Notes: generated by a model not told the origin, from the letters alone. Positions 39,521 to 49,054 are shown, counted from the stretch's first letter. The stretch: 64,000 bases of DNA from Yersinia enterocolitica (GCA_002082245.2 NBTC02000002.1:4030001-4094000); one strand, 5' to 3'. Translations and numbers: made by a program.

Positions 39521-40818
39521 CGCATGCTCTCCTGCGGGGTCAGATAACGGATGGCAGCCCAGGTACGGGCTAACTCTCTGGCGGCATTACTGGTATTGAG
39601 CTGGCTATCGAGCAGGGAGCGCCGTGCTTCCAGCACACTGCTTAAATCGCTTTTATTGGCCTGATACTGCGCCATAACCAATTTAACCCGTTGTTTTTGC
39701 AGTGGTATAACTTCATCAGTCTGACGCTGCCATAATTGCTGTGTGGCCTGATATTGCGCCAGCAGAGTATCGAGTTGCGCCCGGTGGTCGCGGGTGAGTA
39801 ATGTAAGCTGGTCGTTGGCTTCCATTGAGCGCGACACATCGGCGGCATAGTCTTTATCCTGACGTTGTGAGCGGAATAGTGGCAAATCAACAGTGATCAT
39901 GACGCCCGCCATATCGTCATACTCGTCAGCTCGTTTAGCGTAATAGACTTCGATCCCAACGTCCGGTGTGGCGGCAATGGCTGATTGTGCGGAGCGGGCT
40001 TTGGCAACGTCAGCTTCACGGCTGGCAAGCAATACTTCAGGGTGCTGTTGGATGGCATCACGCAACACGGTGATATCCGCCGGTAGGCGGGCGAAAGGAG
40101 GCAACGGGCCGCTGATATGCTTGACCTCTACACCGGTTAACTGCGTCAATTGGGTTTGTGCCAAGGCAACATCACGTTGTGCGGTGGTCAATCTATCCTG
40201 CATGGCAGATAACGTCAGGCGCGCATCCAATACACTGCTGGGTAATGCACCACCACTGGCAACACCGGCCCGTTGCAATGCGACCTGTTTTTCGCTTTCT
40301 TTTACCAGCACTTGCGCTGCGCCCACCGCCTGTTCGGTCAGGGCGAGATCAAGCCACGCCTGAGCCGTCTCTTTTTGCAGCCTGGTGCGGATAGTTTCAC
40401 TGCCTGCTGCCGTTTTGCGCGCTTCAGCACTCAGGGTATCAGCCTTTCTTTGTCGCTTATCACTACTGATATAGTCCTGCATGATACCGACCCGCTGCAT
40501 GGTCATGCCCTCGCGGGTGAAGCGGCGGGCATTACTGCCGCCGACGGGGAGGTTTTCAATACCAAACTTCAATTTTGGATCGGGCAGTTGCGTGGCTGAA
40601 CTGGCCATATTTTCCAGTGCATTGACCTGATGCTGATTAGCTGACAGCTCAGCCGAGTAGCGTTCAGCGGAGCTCAGCGCCTGTTCCAGTGTGATATCTG
40701 CCGCGTAGCTCACCGCTGGCAGAGTGAAAAGTGCCGCCATTAACAGTGCGGTAAATCCGAATGGCAGCGCAGCCGTGGGGCGCACCTGCTGTGGGTGATT
40801 CAGTAAAGGGGTCATCAT
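39517..40818 (-). CDS. TolC-family outer-membrane channel of the copper efflux operon
   Basis: A 433-residue outer-membrane factor (OEP repeats; CzcC/TolC type). Signal peptide ends AVSYA; the mature part starts ADITLEQALSSAERYSAEL and is helical/coiled throughout, with VMITVDLPLFRSQRQDKDY as the family turn. There is no lipobox, unlike E. coli CusC, so it is a functional rather than a strict orthologous match. It overlaps cusB by four bases, and the cusF-like gene ends nine bases before its start. Confidence 0.88.
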   Translation of the reverse strand: MMTPLLNHPQQVRPTAALPFGFTALLMAALFTLPAVSYAADITLEQALSSAERYSAELSANQHQVNALENMASSATQLPDPKLKFGIENLPVGGSNARRFTREGMTMQRVGIMQDYISSDKRQRKADTLSAEARKTAAGSETIRTRLQKETAQAWLDLALTEQAVGAAQVLVKESEKQVALQRAGVASGGALPSSVLDARLTLSAMQDRLTTAQRDVALAQTQLTQLTGVEVKHISGPLPPFARLPADITVLRDAIQQHPEVLLASREADVAKARSAQSAIAATPDVGIEVYYAKRADEYDDMAGVMITVDLPLFRSQRQDKDYAADVSRSMEANDQLTLLTRDHRAQLDTLLAQYQATQQLWQRQTDEVIPLQKQRVKLVMAQYQANKSDLSSVLEARRSLLDSQLNTSNAARELARTWAAIRYLTPQESMR

Positions 40819-40827
40819 TATCCCGCC

Positions 40828-41187
40828 TTATGGCCGCTGTGCTGAAATGGCAGTTAGCTGATAACCTTGTTCGGTCTGGCGGAAACTGAATGTCACGGAT
40901 GTACCTGCGGGTAATGGCTGTGCGGCCAGGCTCTCCGGCAGGTCAAATGTCATGGTCATCGGTGGCCAGTTCAATGCCGGAATGGCGCTATGAGCAATAG
41001 ATACGCGGGTGGCATGCCAGGTTTTTATCTGGCCCTGGGAGTGATAGCTCTCTGCTGGCGCAGAATCCGCCATTATTGTATGACTATCATGAGACATCGG
41101 GCTATTTTCACTCATGGCCGGGCTGGCGGCGAACAGCGGAGAAGAAAACAGTAATACAGCAGATACAGCGCTAAATAAGATACGCAT
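40828..41187 (-). CDS. cusF: CusF-like periplasmic copper/silver chaperone
   Basis: A 119-residue exported protein. Signal peptide MRILFSAVSAVLLFSSPLFA, a Met/His-rich linker (SENSPMSHDSHTIMADS), then a CusF OB domain with IAHSAIPALNWPPMTMTFDL, matching the His, Trp and two Met that bind Cu(I)/Ag(I). The start at 41187 has GGAG eight bases upstream. It would hand metal to the pump. It is the second CusF domain of the operon besides that fused to CusB. Confidence 0.88.
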   Translation of the reverse strand: MRILFSAVSAVLLFSSPLFAASPAMSENSPMSHDSHTIMADSAPAESYHSQGQIKTWHATRVSIAHSAIPALNWPPMTMTFDLPESLAAQPLPAGTSVTFSFRQTEQGYQLTAISAQRP

Positions 41188-41267
41188 AGCAATAACTCCA
41201 AAACATAGAATAAGCACAACACACCACGATTAAGTGGCCTGAAGAAAACGGTTATTTATGTCTGGAT

Positions 41268-41729
41268 CTATTCTCTAAAGCGGCAGAAAGCGATTTCAGT
41301 GGGGGGGCCGACAATGGGGGGGGTATGCCAGTCAACGCGCTGGACGCGTGGTGTTTGTTGCCTATCAGCCAATACTAGCTCCGTATTGGTGGGTAAGGCT
41401 GCCAGCACCAACATGCCGCTGTCAGACTGGACAGAGTCAGGGATGCAGTGTTTTTCACATAAGGAGTCTTGCGCCTGACCATGAGACATATCCATCATTG
41501 ATGGCATGTCGTGCATTTGGTTTTCTGTTGCTAAAGGGTCAGGCTGTATATGCCCTTGATGCTGGGTAAATACCGGCGAGGCAGAAGGGGCAATATCACA
41601 CTGATGGCTGGCGATGGCCAACTGTGCGTTGAGAATTAGCCAGCAGGCAACCAGCAGCATACCGCACATGCGCATTTTACTGGCGCGCATCCGGTGCATA
41701 AGCTGTGGTACTCCCCTAAATGCTGGCAT
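41268..41729 (-). CDS. His/Met/Cys-rich small protein heading the copper operon
   Basis: A 153-residue protein that I do not recognise by name. A hydrophobic signal-like segment (MCGMLLVACWLILNAQLAIA, about 21-40) follows a basic N-terminus. The exported part has a metal-binding look: HQCDIAPS, QHQGHIQP, MHDMPSMMDMSHGQAQ and CEKHC. The C-terminus reads VDWHTPPIVGPPTEIAFCRF. It is the first gene of the operon, 80 bases before cusF. Similar small ORFs head copper-resistance loci in other bacteria. A periplasmic copper-binding or sensing role is inference. The exact start is uncertain (several Met). Confidence 0.7.
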   Translation of the reverse strand: MPAFRGVPQLMHRMRASKMRMCGMLLVACWLILNAQLAIASHQCDIAPSASPVFTQHQGHIQPDPLATENQMHDMPSMMDMSHGQAQDSLCEKHCIPDSVQSDSGMLVLAALPTNTELVLADRQQTPRVQRVDWHTPPIVGPPTEIAFCRFRE

Positions 41730-41772
41730 GTTTAACCTGAATGTGTGGTGATATTAAATAATGCTGCCAGCG

Positions 41773-41801
41773 AGTATAGGACCATCTCCCTGTTTTTAGA
41801 A
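41773..41801 (-). promoter_or_regulatory. Possible promoter of the copper operon
   Basis: On the minus strand, TTCTAA (41801-41796), a 17-base spacer, then TATACT (41778-41773), about 44 bases upstream of the first operon gene. The -35 is weak, fitting an activated promoter. I see no clear CusR or CueR palindrome. Confidence 0.35.
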
Positions 41802-41959
41802 TGGTTTTATCGGGTTGCACTGAGTGAAATGAAAGGTTACCAAAACGTTAGTATGCTGAATTTATTCTATTTATTTCGATATCTGAAGTCGCAATGGGGG
41901 TTGATTAGAAGAAATATTTACTTTTCTTTAAGTTATTATCCAACGCCCGCTGAGTTATT

Positions 41960-41993
41960 AGCCCACACCGCTATGCATCAATCGGCGTGGGCT
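41960..41993 (-). terminator. Probable terminator after the TonB-dependent receptor gene
   Basis: Inverted repeat AGCCCACACCG / CGGCGTGGGCT (10 of 11 pairs) with a 12-base loop, starting 16 bases after the receptor stop on the minus strand, followed by AATAACT. No strong U tract. Confidence 0.55.
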
Positions 41994-42008
41994 GAATAAG
42001 CCTAAGCC

Positions 42009-44207
42009 TTACCAGGCATAACTGACAGTAGCGGTGGCAACACGGCCACTGCCATAGAAGCAAGCTGCCATCTGTGCACAACTGGCAACATATTCTTTGT
42101 TGAACACATTGTTGACGTTAACCTGCAAACTGATGCCTTTCATCGCTGGCAGAGCTTGTCCCAGTTCATAACGCATCATCCAGTCATACAATGTCACCGC
42201 CGGGACTTTAAAGCTGTTCTTGGCATCACCCCAACTGGTGCCGATATAGCGGACACCAACACCGGTGGATAAGCCATCGACTACTCCTTTATCAAAGGTA
42301 TACATTCCCCACAGTGAGGCGGAATGGCTTGGTGTGCGGGCTGGCATTTTGCCTAATTCAGCCAGTGTTTTGGTTTCACGCACTTTCCCTTTGGTGTAGG
42401 TATAGGCAGCAATCAGGTTGATATTGTCGTTAATCTCACTGTTTAACTGCGTTTCGATCCCCTGAGATTGCACTTCACCAATTGGGACGTTGTAGGCCAG
42501 TGCCTGGTCGTATTGGCTGATATTTTTCTGGCGTAAATCGTACAATGCGGTCGTCAACAAGGTGCTGCTGCCCGGTATCTGGTATTTGAGGCCAAGCTCA
42601 ACTTGACGCGCGGTAACCGGGTCCAATGCCCCAGTCCCCGGCGCGCCTTTGGCGGTGCTAGGTTCAAATGAAGTACTGTAACTGATATACGGCGAGATAC
42701 CTGAATCAAAGGCATACAACACACCAGCACGGCCGGTAAAGGCATGGTCGTCTTGTTGATCCTGAGTGGCGGTTTTGCGGCTTAGCGTTTTTAACTGTGA
42801 CCAGTCATAGCGCCCGGATAAGAGGAAATTCCACTTATCCAGTTCAATTTGATCTTGTAAATAGACCCCCACCTGATCGAGTTTGGTCAGATCACTGCTA
42901 TTGAGTGACAAGTCACTCTCTTTAATATTCAGACCATAGACAGGTGATACCCAATCCAGATTGTATTTTGTCTGCACGGTGCCCATAAAGAACTGACTAT
43001 CAATACGGCTACGTTTGTAATCCAGCCCAGTCAGCACCGTATGGTTTAACTGCCCGGTCCAGAAATCAGCTTGCAGTTGGTTATCAACGGCAAACTCAGC
43101 CATGGTCTGGCGCTCGATTTGCGGGCGGCGAGTCATGGTGCGGTTATCTGGCAGCAAATTCATAAAGACCAGATACTTGTAATCTTGCTTGTTATAGCTG
43201 TAGCGCAGGTTCTGGCGGAATTTAAAGGTGTCATTGATATAATGCTCAAGGGCATAACCGACAGAGGTCTGCTCGCGTTCAGACTGATCAAATGACGGGT
43301 CGCTAACGTTAAAATCGTAAGGTATATGGCCGTATGCAGTACCAAACACGGTTCCAGTGGCTGGCAAGAAGTTACGTGAACCGGCTTTGGGTTCTTTCTG
43401 ATAACTGGTCAGTAAGGTAAAGGTGGTGTCTTCGTTCGGGATAAAGGTTAATGCCGGGGCGATAGCAAAACGCTCCTGTTTAAAGGTATTTACGGCATCA
43501 TCTTGTGTTCTGCCAAGCCCGTTCAAACGATAGAGTACTTTACCTTCATCATCCAACACGCCACCGAAGTCGAATGCTGCTTCAGCCAGGCTATTATTGC
43601 CTGCACCCACCTGCACTTTATGAATACTTTCCGCTGTTGGGCGTTTACTGACCATATTGATCAGGCCGCCGGGGTTCACCTGGCCGTAAAGCACTGATGC
43701 TGGGCCGCGGATTACTTCAATTCGTTCCAGCAGCCAGGGGTCTATCTGGCCTCCACGGCGTGCACCACCTAATGAGTTGTAGCTTAAGCCATCGAGAAAA
43801 CGCGGGGCATAGCCAAAACCACGAATGATCACTTCGTCATTCATATTCGAGCCGCCACGGTATTCCGGCACGACACCGGCGGTATAGCGCAGGGCCTGTG
43901 CCACAGAAGCCGCTCCTTGATCTTGCATTTGCTGGCGGGTAATAACTGAAACTGATTGTGGGGTGCGGATCAGTGGTGTGTCAGTTTTAGTCGCGGTGGC
44001 GCTGTTTTTAGCGACGAAACCATCATCTTGTTGGCCGCTGCCCGGTTTGGCGACAACCACTAATTTATCTTCTTTAGCCGCAGTGGCCGCTAATGCGTTG
44101 AGTGACGGTATCAGTATCAAGGTGGTGGTGAATAATAAGGTCTTTGCTGTGCAGCCTGCGCGAAATGGCAATGTTGTTGGTATCTTCTTGCCAGAAATAT
44201 CAAACAT
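42009..44207 (-). CDS. TonB-dependent siderophore receptor (FoxA/FhuA-like)
   Basis: A 732-residue outer-membrane receptor. Signal peptide ends SLNALA (about residue 40); TonB box near DKLVVVAK; plug domain TPQSVSVITRQQMQDQGAAS...EVIIRGFGYAPRFLDGL...ERIEVIRGPASVLYG; a 22-strand barrel ending ATATVSYAW with a terminal aromatic. The Cys pair CAQMAACFYGSGR near the C-terminus occupies the same place as in FhuA and FoxA, which take hydroxamate siderophores. Located divergent from fes and close to fep permease genes. Ligand not determinable from sequence; it is not FepA-like. Confidence 0.88.
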   Translation of the reverse strand: MFDISGKKIPTTLPFRAGCTAKTLLFTTTLILIPSLNALAATAAKEDKLVVVAKPGSGQQDDGFVAKNSATATKTDTPLIRTPQSVSVITRQQMQDQGAASVAQALRYTAGVVPEYRGGSNMNDEVIIRGFGYAPRFLDGLSYNSLGGARRGGQIDPWLLERIEVIRGPASVLYGQVNPGGLINMVSKRPTAESIHKVQVGAGNNSLAEAAFDFGGVLDDEGKVLYRLNGLGRTQDDAVNTFKQERFAIAPALTFIPNEDTTFTLLTSYQKEPKAGSRNFLPATGTVFGTAYGHIPYDFNVSDPSFDQSEREQTSVGYALEHYINDTFKFRQNLRYSYNKQDYKYLVFMNLLPDNRTMTRRPQIERQTMAEFAVDNQLQADFWTGQLNHTVLTGLDYKRSRIDSQFFMGTVQTKYNLDWVSPVYGLNIKESDLSLNSSDLTKLDQVGVYLQDQIELDKWNFLLSGRYDWSQLKTLSRKTATQDQQDDHAFTGRAGVLYAFDSGISPYISYSTSFEPSTAKGAPGTGALDPVTARQVELGLKYQIPGSSTLLTTALYDLRQKNISQYDQALAYNVPIGEVQSQGIETQLNSEINDNINLIAAYTYTKGKVRETKTLAELGKMPARTPSHSASLWGMYTFDKGVVDGLSTGVGVRYIGTSWGDAKNSFKVPAVTLYDWMMRYELGQALPAMKGISLQVNVNNVFNKEYVASCAQMAACFYGSGRVATATVSYAW

Positions 44208-44583
44208 GATTTATCCCTACCTGGAAGTACAATAATGGAAAGTATTTGAACCTCATACGTCAGGTTCTTGATGCCAACCGGGCTTTATTTGCCTCTATTT
44301 AGCTTGGTTGTTACAAAAAAACGTTATATTCCAATCCAATAACCGTCGCATAGCACATCGGCCATATCTAAATTACGATGATAGGCTGGCACACTGGAGA
44401 GAATGCTTACTATGTTATTGCAAATAATAATACTTCTCAATATTATTTGTATTTAGGTAATAACCTTATATATATTAAGTCTTATATCCATTTGTGATGG
44501 CGCACAGTCGCTGCGCTATCAATGAATAAAGACGTAATCATAAATAGACCGTGACCGGTGTGATGACATAAAGAGGGCAGCGT
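44208..44583. promoter_or_regulatory. Divergent receptor / fes control region
   Basis: 376 A+T-rich bases with promoters for both sides. The main visible element is a 9-base inverted repeat CAAATAATA / TATTATTTG (44421-44429 and 44441-44449) with an 11-base spacer, a possible Fur-related or other repressor site (its match to the Fur consensus is only partial). No coding frame is evident. Confidence 0.5.
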
Positions 44584-45876
44584 GTGAGAGTGGCGAGCGA
44601 ATATCCAGAGAGTCAGCAGTTATTACAGGATCCTTCGGCGGGCAGTGAATCATGGTGGCAGCGCATCGCACAATGGGGAACGCCCCTGACTGAACCGGCA
44701 GCAGCTGGCAAAGTAAAGCTGACTTTCCTGTGGCGCGACCGACAAGGAAAGGCGCGTGATTCGGTATATAGCTGCGTGTATATCGATGTTAACGGCGTGA
44801 CAGATCATCACAGTGTTAATCCTGAATCGCTCACTCGGCTGGGCCAGACGGATGTTTGGTATTGGCAGGCAGAGGTAGAGTCTGATTTTCGTGGCAGTTA
44901 CAGCTTTATTCCCGTCTCAGCAGAGAAATGTTTGAATTTGCCGGCCGGTAATCCGCAAGAACAGCGTCAGGCACAGCGCGATTGGTGGATCTCATTGATG
45001 GATCTCGCTGAGAACGATCCGTTAAACCCGATCGCCGCGCATTGCAGTTATCGCGGAATGCCACTTTCTGCGGTTCATTTAGCCGATGCTTTGCCGCAAA
45101 CGGCCTGGCAGCCAATCGATGCGGGTAAAATTCTGCCCGCCGAACCGCAACGTTTACAACTGATTAGTTGGCACAGCCAGTTATTGGGCAATAGTCGCAA
45201 TGTGTGGATTTACTCAACGACAACCGGTGCTGAAGATAAAGCCGAACGCCCATTGGCTATCTTGCTGGATGGCCAATATTGGGCACTCAGGCAGCCGGTG
45301 TTTGGCATATTGGATAGTGAAACCGCCGCAGGGCATTTACCTGCTAGCGTCTATGTGTTGATCGACATCATTGACCAGACTCATCGTTCGCAAGAGCTGC
45401 CTTGTAATCAGGATTTCTGGCAGGCATTGCAAACAGAATTACTGCCGCAGATTGCATTGCAACAGGCTTTTACGGAACAAGCGTCTCGTACTGTAGTGGC
45501 CGGGCAGAGTTTTGGCGGGTTGGCATCGTTGTACGCTGGATTACATTGGCCACAGCGTTTTGGTTGTGTGTTGAGTCAGTCCGGTTCGTTCTGGTGGCCT
45601 GATGTTGATAATTTCAAGGCACTGACGGCGGGGACTGCTGAACGTCAGGGCTGGCTGACCGAGCAGGTGTATCAGGGATTGGGGGCGAGTCAGCCATTGA
45701 ATATCTTTATGGAAGCAGGTCGCCGTGAAGATGTGATTTATCAGGTCAATCAAGCCATGAGTGCAGCGCTTCGTCAGGCAGGGCATCGGTTGCAGTATCG
45801 AGTCTATGCGGGTGGGCATGATGCTCTATGCTGGCGGGGGGGCTTGATTGATGGATTACGCTGTCTGTTAACCTGA
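44584..45876 (+). CDS. fes: Enterochelin esterase Fes
   Basis: A 430-residue cytoplasmic esterase that hydrolyses the ester backbone of ferric enterobactin-like siderophores to release iron. N-terminal Fes domain (KVKLTFLWRDRQGKARDSVY; DVWYWQAEVESDFRGSYSF), then an alpha/beta-hydrolase domain with LAILLDGQYW, nucleophile motif AGQSFGGLASL (Ser309) and a late YAGGHDALCWRGGL with the catalytic His. GTG start at 44584 after GAGGG. Convergent with fepC and separated by a hairpin. Confidence 0.93.
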   Translation: MRVASEYPESQQLLQDPSAGSESWWQRIAQWGTPLTEPAAAGKVKLTFLWRDRQGKARDSVYSCVYIDVNGVTDHHSVNPESLTRLGQTDVWYWQAEVESDFRGSYSFIPVSAEKCLNLPAGNPQEQRQAQRDWWISLMDLAENDPLNPIAAHCSYRGMPLSAVHLADALPQTAWQPIDAGKILPAEPQRLQLISWHSQLLGNSRNVWIYSTTTGAEDKAERPLAILLDGQYWALRQPVFGILDSETAAGHLPASVYVLIDIIDQTHRSQELPCNQDFWQALQTELLPQIALQQAFTEQASRTVVAGQSFGGLASLYAGLHWPQRFGCVLSQSGSFWWPDVDNFKALTAGTAERQGWLTEQVYQGLGASQPLNIFMEAGRREDVIYQVNQAMSAALRQAGHRLQYRVYAGGHDALCWRGGLIDGLRCLLT

Positions 45877-45900
45877 TCGACTGAGTTTTAACCGCCTTCG

Positions 45901-45932
45901 GCGAGCAGAGGGCAGACTCGCTCTCTGCTCGC
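45901..45932. terminator. Bidirectional hairpin between fes and fepC
   Basis: Perfect ten-base inverted repeat GCGAGCAGAG / CTCTGCTCGC with a 12-base loop between convergent genes. T tracts are weak on both sides; the fepC side has TTTAAAAC-like sequence. Confidence 0.6.
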
Positions 45933-45939
45933 TTGTGGA

Positions 45940-46773
45940 TTAAATTTTAAATCGCCCCTTCGGTATCACCAATGGTGTATGTGAAACCGGATCATCAATG
46001 ATCAAACACGGCATACCAAATACCTGCTCGACCAAATCTGCTGTGATCACCTCGCGCGGGTGACCTTGTGTAACTACCTGCCCGTCGCGCATGGCGATAA
46101 TATGGGTAGCGTAACGACAGGCATGATTAAGATCATGCAGAACAGCAACCAAGGTATGGTTATGTTGCTGATTAAGGTTACTGAATAACTCCAATAAATC
46201 AATCTGATGGGCGATATCTAAATAGGTGGTGGGTTCATCCAGCAGCAGCAGCGGCGTCTGCTGTGCCAATACCATAGCTATCCATACTCGCTGGCGTTGC
46301 CCGCCAGATAATGCGTCCACTGATCGGTCAGCCAGTTCACTGACACCGGTGGCTTGCATAGCATTATTGACCGCCAGTTTATCGGCCTGTGTCCATTGCT
46401 GTAATAACTTCTGATGGGGATAACGGCCACGCGCCACCAAATCTAACACGCTGATACCGTCGGGTACTTGCGAACTTTGTGGCAACAAACCCAAATGACG
46501 TGCCACCTGCCGGGTATCAATGCTGGCGATATTCTTGCCGTCTAAAATTACCTGACCTGCTTGCGGTTTCAGCAAACGGCTCAGTGCGCGTAGCAGCGTT
46601 GATTTACCACAGGCATTGGGGCCGACAATCACCGTAAATTCACCATCAGGAATGGAGATGCTCAGGTTCTGGCTGATTATCTTACCGTCGTAGCCCAGTG
46701 TTAGGGCGTCGGCTTGTAAGCGGGAGGAAAAAACGCTGTGGTGTAGGGTGGCTGCAGGGGTAACAATACTCAT
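45940..46773 (-). CDS. fepC: Ferric siderophore ABC transporter ATPase FepC
   Basis: A 277-residue ATP-binding subunit of the FecE/FepC family. Walker A VGPNACGKSTLL (about 51-59), Q loop GLLPQSSQVPDG, signature LSGGQRQRVWIAMVLAQ, Walker B LLLLDEPTTYLD, and H loop VAVLHDLNHA. Start at 46773, an ATGA overlap with fepG, is preferred to the upstream frame opening at 46803. It couples ATP hydrolysis to import of the ferric siderophore through FepD/FepG. Confidence 0.93.
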   Translation of the reverse strand: MSIVTPAATLHHSVFSSRLQADALTLGYDGKIISQNLSISIPDGEFTVIVGPNACGKSTLLRALSRLLKPQAGQVILDGKNIASIDTRQVARHLGLLPQSSQVPDGISVLDLVARGRYPHQKLLQQWTQADKLAVNNAMQATGVSELADRSVDALSGGQRQRVWIAMVLAQQTPLLLLDEPTTYLDIAHQIDLLELFSNLNQQHNHTLVAVLHDLNHACRYATHIIAMRDGQVVTQGHPREVITADLVEQVFGMPCLIIDDPVSHTPLVIPKGRFKI

Positions 46774-47813
46774 GATCGCCCGGACTCCCGGATTAAAAGC
46801 CAAATAAGATACAGGCCGCCGATGCTGGTGGTAACCACGCCGACCGGCAATTGATTAGGTGGAAATAGGTGTTGGGCGCAGAGATCGGCGGCAACCAGTA
46901 ATAAGGCGCCCATCAGTGCCGATGTGGTTAACGTCACTGAAGATGTGCCCGCCAGACGCCGTGCTATTTGTGGGGCGGCTAATGCAATAAAGGAGATAGG
47001 CCCGGCGGCGGCGGTGGCGGCGGCCATTAGAATGACGCCAATCGCCATCAGGCTCAGGCGAGTTTTCTCAACGGGAACCCCTAAGGCACCAGCGGCATCA
47101 TCGCCCATTTCCAGCAGTGGCATGCGGCGGCTAAGCAGCATTGCGGCTATCGTCGCGGCAAAGATAAACATCAGTGATGGCAGGCCCTTAGCCCAGCTCA
47201 GACCATTCAATGACCCCGCCCCCCAAGCCGCGGCAGTCATCGCTGACTCCAGTGATGCCGTGATTGTCAGCCAGGTATTGAATGCAGTGAGCATCGCGCC
47301 AATGGCAATGCCGACAATAATTAGCCGAAAACCTTGAATCCCTTGTCGATATGCCAGCAGATACACCGCAATAGCTGCCAGTAAGCCGCCAACCAAGGCG
47401 CTGCTGGCAATCTCGAAATAGTTACCATTGAACAGCGTAATTGCCACTAACGCACCGGTATAGGCACCCATATTAAAGCCGATGATGTCAGGGCTGCCAA
47501 GTGGGTTACGTACTAATGACTGAAATATTGCGCCACTGATACCCAGTGCGGCACCAAAAATAAGCGCCATCACTGCGCGGGGTAAGCGCCATTGATTGAC
47601 GATAATATCCACTGCACCGCGGGTTTGCCCGAACAAGGCATTAAGTACCTGTTGAGGCATTAATGCCAGAGTCCCCGCCATTAATGCCAGCAGTGCGCCC
47701 AACAAACAGGCCAGTAGCAGCAGGCTGCAAACAACTAAACTGCGTGGTCGGATGCGTAAATTTATCGCGCCATCGGGGCGACCAAATAGCCACGGCGAGG
47801 TGACAGACTTCAT
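46770..47813 (-). CDS. fepG: Ferric siderophore ABC transporter permease FepG
   Basis: A 347-residue FecCD-family permease with about ten membrane helices. Seen: QWRLPRAVMALIFGAALGISGAIFQ and NPLGSPDIIGFNMGAYTGAL, the GPISFIALAAPQIARRLAG coupling helix and SIGGLYLIWLLI end. Forms the channel with FepD. ATGA overlaps with fepD (upstream) and fepC (downstream) show a tightly coupled operon. Confidence 0.93.
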   Translation of the reverse strand: MKSVTSPWLFGRPDGAINLRIRPRSLVVCSLLLLACLLGALLALMAGTLALMPQQVLNALFGQTRGAVDIIVNQWRLPRAVMALIFGAALGISGAIFQSLVRNPLGSPDIIGFNMGAYTGALVAITLFNGNYFEIASSALVGGLLAAIAVYLLAYRQGIQGFRLIIVGIAIGAMLTAFNTWLTITASLESAMTAAAWGAGSLNGLSWAKGLPSLMFIFAATIAAMLLSRRMPLLEMGDDAAGALGVPVEKTRLSLMAIGVILMAAATAAAGPISFIALAAPQIARRLAGTSSVTLTTSALMGALLLVAADLCAQHLFPPNQLPVGVVTTSIGGLYLIWLLIRESGRS

Positions 47814-48877
47814 AGCGCGGTCATCCTTTTGTTACGTCGAACTAGCCAGATTAGCAAAGGCGCGCCAATAAATGCCGTTACGACGGAAACCCGTAACTCG
47901 CCCGGCACCAAGAAGCGGCCAATAATGTCAGATACCAGCAACAGGATAGGTGTCATCACTAATGTGAATGGGAGAATCCAACATTGATTCGGCCCAACAA
48001 TCCAACGGGCGATATGGGGGACCATCAGGCCAACAAAGGCGATAGGGCCAACGGCTGCGGTAGCGGCACCGCACAACAAGGTGACGGCGATGACCGCCCA
48101 AAATTGGGTTTGGATAATTCTGGCCCCAATCGCGGCCGCCAGATCCTCTCCCATATGCATCGCATTGAGTGGCCGAGCCAGCAACAGGGAGATCACACCG
48201 CCGAGCAGGATTGCCGGAGTGACGGCCAATACCACTGACATACTGCGGATATCCAATGACCCTGCCTGCCAGAAGCGCACCCGATCAAAGACCAGTGGAT
48301 GTGTCAGTGATATGCCAGAGGAAATCCCCATTAACACAGCGCCAATCGCGACACCGGAAAGTGTTAGGCGCAGGGGATTAACGCGCCCGCCGCCCTGAGC
48401 ACCGACCCAATACACCACCAGTGTGGTTAACATCGCACCGATAAAAGCGGAAATAATATAGCCCTGGATGGCATTAACGCCGAAAAAAATGATCCCGACG
48501 GCGACGGCAAAACTGGCTCCGGCATTGACGCCAAGAATACCGGGGTCAGCCAGTGGGTTACGGGTTAGGGCTTGCATGACTGCACCCGATAGCCCCAGCG
48601 CTGCACCGGCGAGTACACCAATCAAGGTTCGCGGCAGACGTGATTCAACGATCAAAATGCTATCGGCGCTGTGCTCTGTGCCGAGCAAACTCTGCCAGAC
48701 CACGGAGAAAGGGATGGCTTTGGCACCGAGCATCAGGCTGGCAGCCATGACCAATAGCAACACAACAATGCTGAACAGCAGCAACAGCCCGCGTCGGCGC
48801 GCTGTTGGTACCTCTGACGTCGACACCAGTGTCAGCGGTTTTATTGAATATTGATCTGGAGAATAATCAGCAGGCAT
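47810..48877 (-). CDS. fepD: Ferric siderophore ABC transporter permease FepD
   Basis: A 355-residue FecCD-family permease. Seen: ESRLPRTLIGVLAGAALGLSGAVMQ and NPLADPGILGVNAGASFAVA, GPIAFVGLMVPHIARWIVG, and the terminal FIGAPLLIWLVRRNKRM. First gene of fepDGC. About 20-50 bases upstream lies a Fur-like site (48912-48930), so the operon should be iron-repressed. Confidence 0.93.
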   Translation of the reverse strand: MPADYSPDQYSIKPLTLVSTSEVPTARRRGLLLLFSIVVLLLVMAASLMLGAKAIPFSVVWQSLLGTEHSADSILIVESRLPRTLIGVLAGAALGLSGAVMQALTRNPLADPGILGVNAGASFAVAVGIIFFGVNAIQGYIISAFIGAMLTTLVVYWVGAQGGGRVNPLRLTLSGVAIGAVLMGISSGISLTHPLVFDRVRFWQAGSLDIRSMSVVLAVTPAILLGGVISLLLARPLNAMHMGEDLAAAIGARIIQTQFWAVIAVTLLCGAATAAVGPIAFVGLMVPHIARWIVGPNQCWILPFTLVMTPILLLVSDIIGRFLVPGELRVSVVTAFIGAPLLIWLVRRNKRMTAL

Positions 48878-48895
48878 TGTAACTCTTCTTTAACA

Positions 48896-48934
48896 AATGA
48901 TTATTGTTATCGATTTGATTATCATTATTATTTG
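48896..48934 (-). promoter_or_regulatory. Fur-binding region upstream of fepD
   Basis: On the minus strand AATAATGATAATCAAATCG (48930-48912) matches 13 of 19 Fur consensus positions, including 12 consecutive bases ATAATGATAATC. An adjacent AATGATTATTGTTATC (48896-48911) adds a second half-matching unit. Located within 60 bases of the fepD start. Confidence 0.65.
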
Positions 48935-49054
48935 GGTGAGATATGTTAGCACGCATTATTGTTAGAATGCATCGCTGTGGTAACGCAGGGGGAAATTTAG
49001 CGTGCTCGGTCACATTCCTGAATGCGCTCAACGTCAGAAGCGGGACTTACCCAA

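Noticed and set aside
41745..41999. 84-codon plus-strand frame between the copper operon and the receptor gene.
   Set aside because: It spans the receptor's terminator hairpin and the likely copper promoter, and has no convincing ribosome site.
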